Shown here: piece after piece, positions 24,114-24,219 of the stretch
Layout: every line of letters starts with the position of its first letter
Position numbering within the stretch: the first letter of the stretch is position 1
NCBI GenBank assembly: GCA_964563975.1
Contig: CAZLZJ010000033.1
Location: 1 to 24,219, forward strand
Length of the DNA: 24,219 nucleotides
Source of the DNA: JAAYJR01 sp964563975
GTDB lineage: Bacteria; Bacteroidota; Bacteroidia; Bacteroidales; Prolixibacteraceae
Direction of reading: 5' to 3'
The notes under the pieces: model-generated
Seen by the model: the letters and a program-made list of their open reading frames with translations, nothing else
Databases searched by the model: none
Told to the model about the DNA's origin: nothing
Position numbers and translations under genes: made by a program

Positions 24114-24219
24114 ATGAGCATGATTGTAAAATCGGGCACAGAAGGATGGTTAAAATATATGCGGGTTCCTCCGATTAAAATCGGGACAAACTATATGACA
24201 CCTTATTTAAAGTTATTCA
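24114..24219 (+). CDS. Possible partial gene at the right edge, unrecognised
   Basis: An ATG at 24114 opens a frame that stays open for 35 codons to the window end (begins MSMIVKSGTEGWLKYMRVPP). Base composition is less AT-rich than the spacer before it, which favours coding. I do not recognise the family. An alternative start is the Met at codon 3. The stretch also contains CCGATT/AATCGG inverted arms (24170-24183), and the minus strand is open too over much of it, so this could be a repeat or noncoding DNA. Confidence 0.3.
   Translation, partial: MSMIVKSGTEGWLKYMRVPPIKIGTNYMTPYLKLF

Overview
The window reads as a stretch of a Bacteroidota chromosome that is strongly AT-rich in coding and especially in noncoding DNA. 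The assignment rests on gene content and order: DUF4292 and TPR lipoproteins behind dut, a DUF4175 membrane/coiled-coil protein followed by an orphan RsbW-like kinase, ybeY, mnmG, apt and uvrC, and rbfA followed by an FtsX/LolE-type permease. Further support comes from scarce Shine-Dalgarno sequences and -7 elements of the Bacteroidota TAnnTTTG type. A run of exactly 100 N at 10590-10689 shows that this is a draft or metagenome scaffold.

Layout. Positions 1-3146 (minus) hold dut, a TPR lipoprotein and a DUF4292 lipoprotein, tightly packed. Positions 3255-4382 are hemW (minus), followed by a divergent VanZ-like gene (plus). Positions 4818-5716 are an rpiB-Rrf2 pair (minus). Positions 5800-7284 are a Wzx/MATE-like flippase (minus). 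Positions 7373-8446 are a lipoprotein glutaminyl-peptide cyclotransferase (plus), whose 3' end overlaps convergent ruvB. ruvB is co-directional and overlapping with a single-domain response regulator (8438-9837, minus). A 408-bp, extremely AT-rich divergent spacer (9838-10245) separates this from a six-gene plus-strand run: DUF4175 protein, RsbW-like kinase, ybeY, mnmG, apt and uvrC (10246-18452). Most of its junctions overlap or have zero spacing. The remainder is on the minus strand: rsgA, tdh, an FtsX-like permease, rbfA, and a secreted STN/aspartyl-protease/PDZ protein. A possible partial gene enters at the right edge on the plus strand.

Function. Most genes are housekeeping: nucleotide hygiene (dut, apt), DNA repair and recombination (uvrC, ruvB), rRNA and tRNA maturation (rbfA, rsgA, ybeY, mnmG), heme trafficking (hemW), sugar-phosphate and threonine metabolism (rpiB, tdh), and envelope biology (lipoproteins, flippase, permease, protease).

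The most notable non-gene signals are two exact matches to the chromosomal ParB-binding site parS (consensus TGTTNCACGTGAAACA). One lies in the rsgA/tdh spacer inside a 24-bp perfect palindrome; the other is embedded in the start of apt, where it is translated as MFHVEQ. They suggest that this locus lies in the origin-proximal, ParABS-organised part of the chromosome. Other points of interest are frequent TTG/GTG starts (7 of 22 assigned genes), an unusual STN-protease-PDZ fusion, and candidate operators/hairpins before rbfA and the DUF4175 gene. I did not find a CRISPR array, transposon, tRNA, rRNA or defence island, and no clear candidate for an entirely new multi-gene system.
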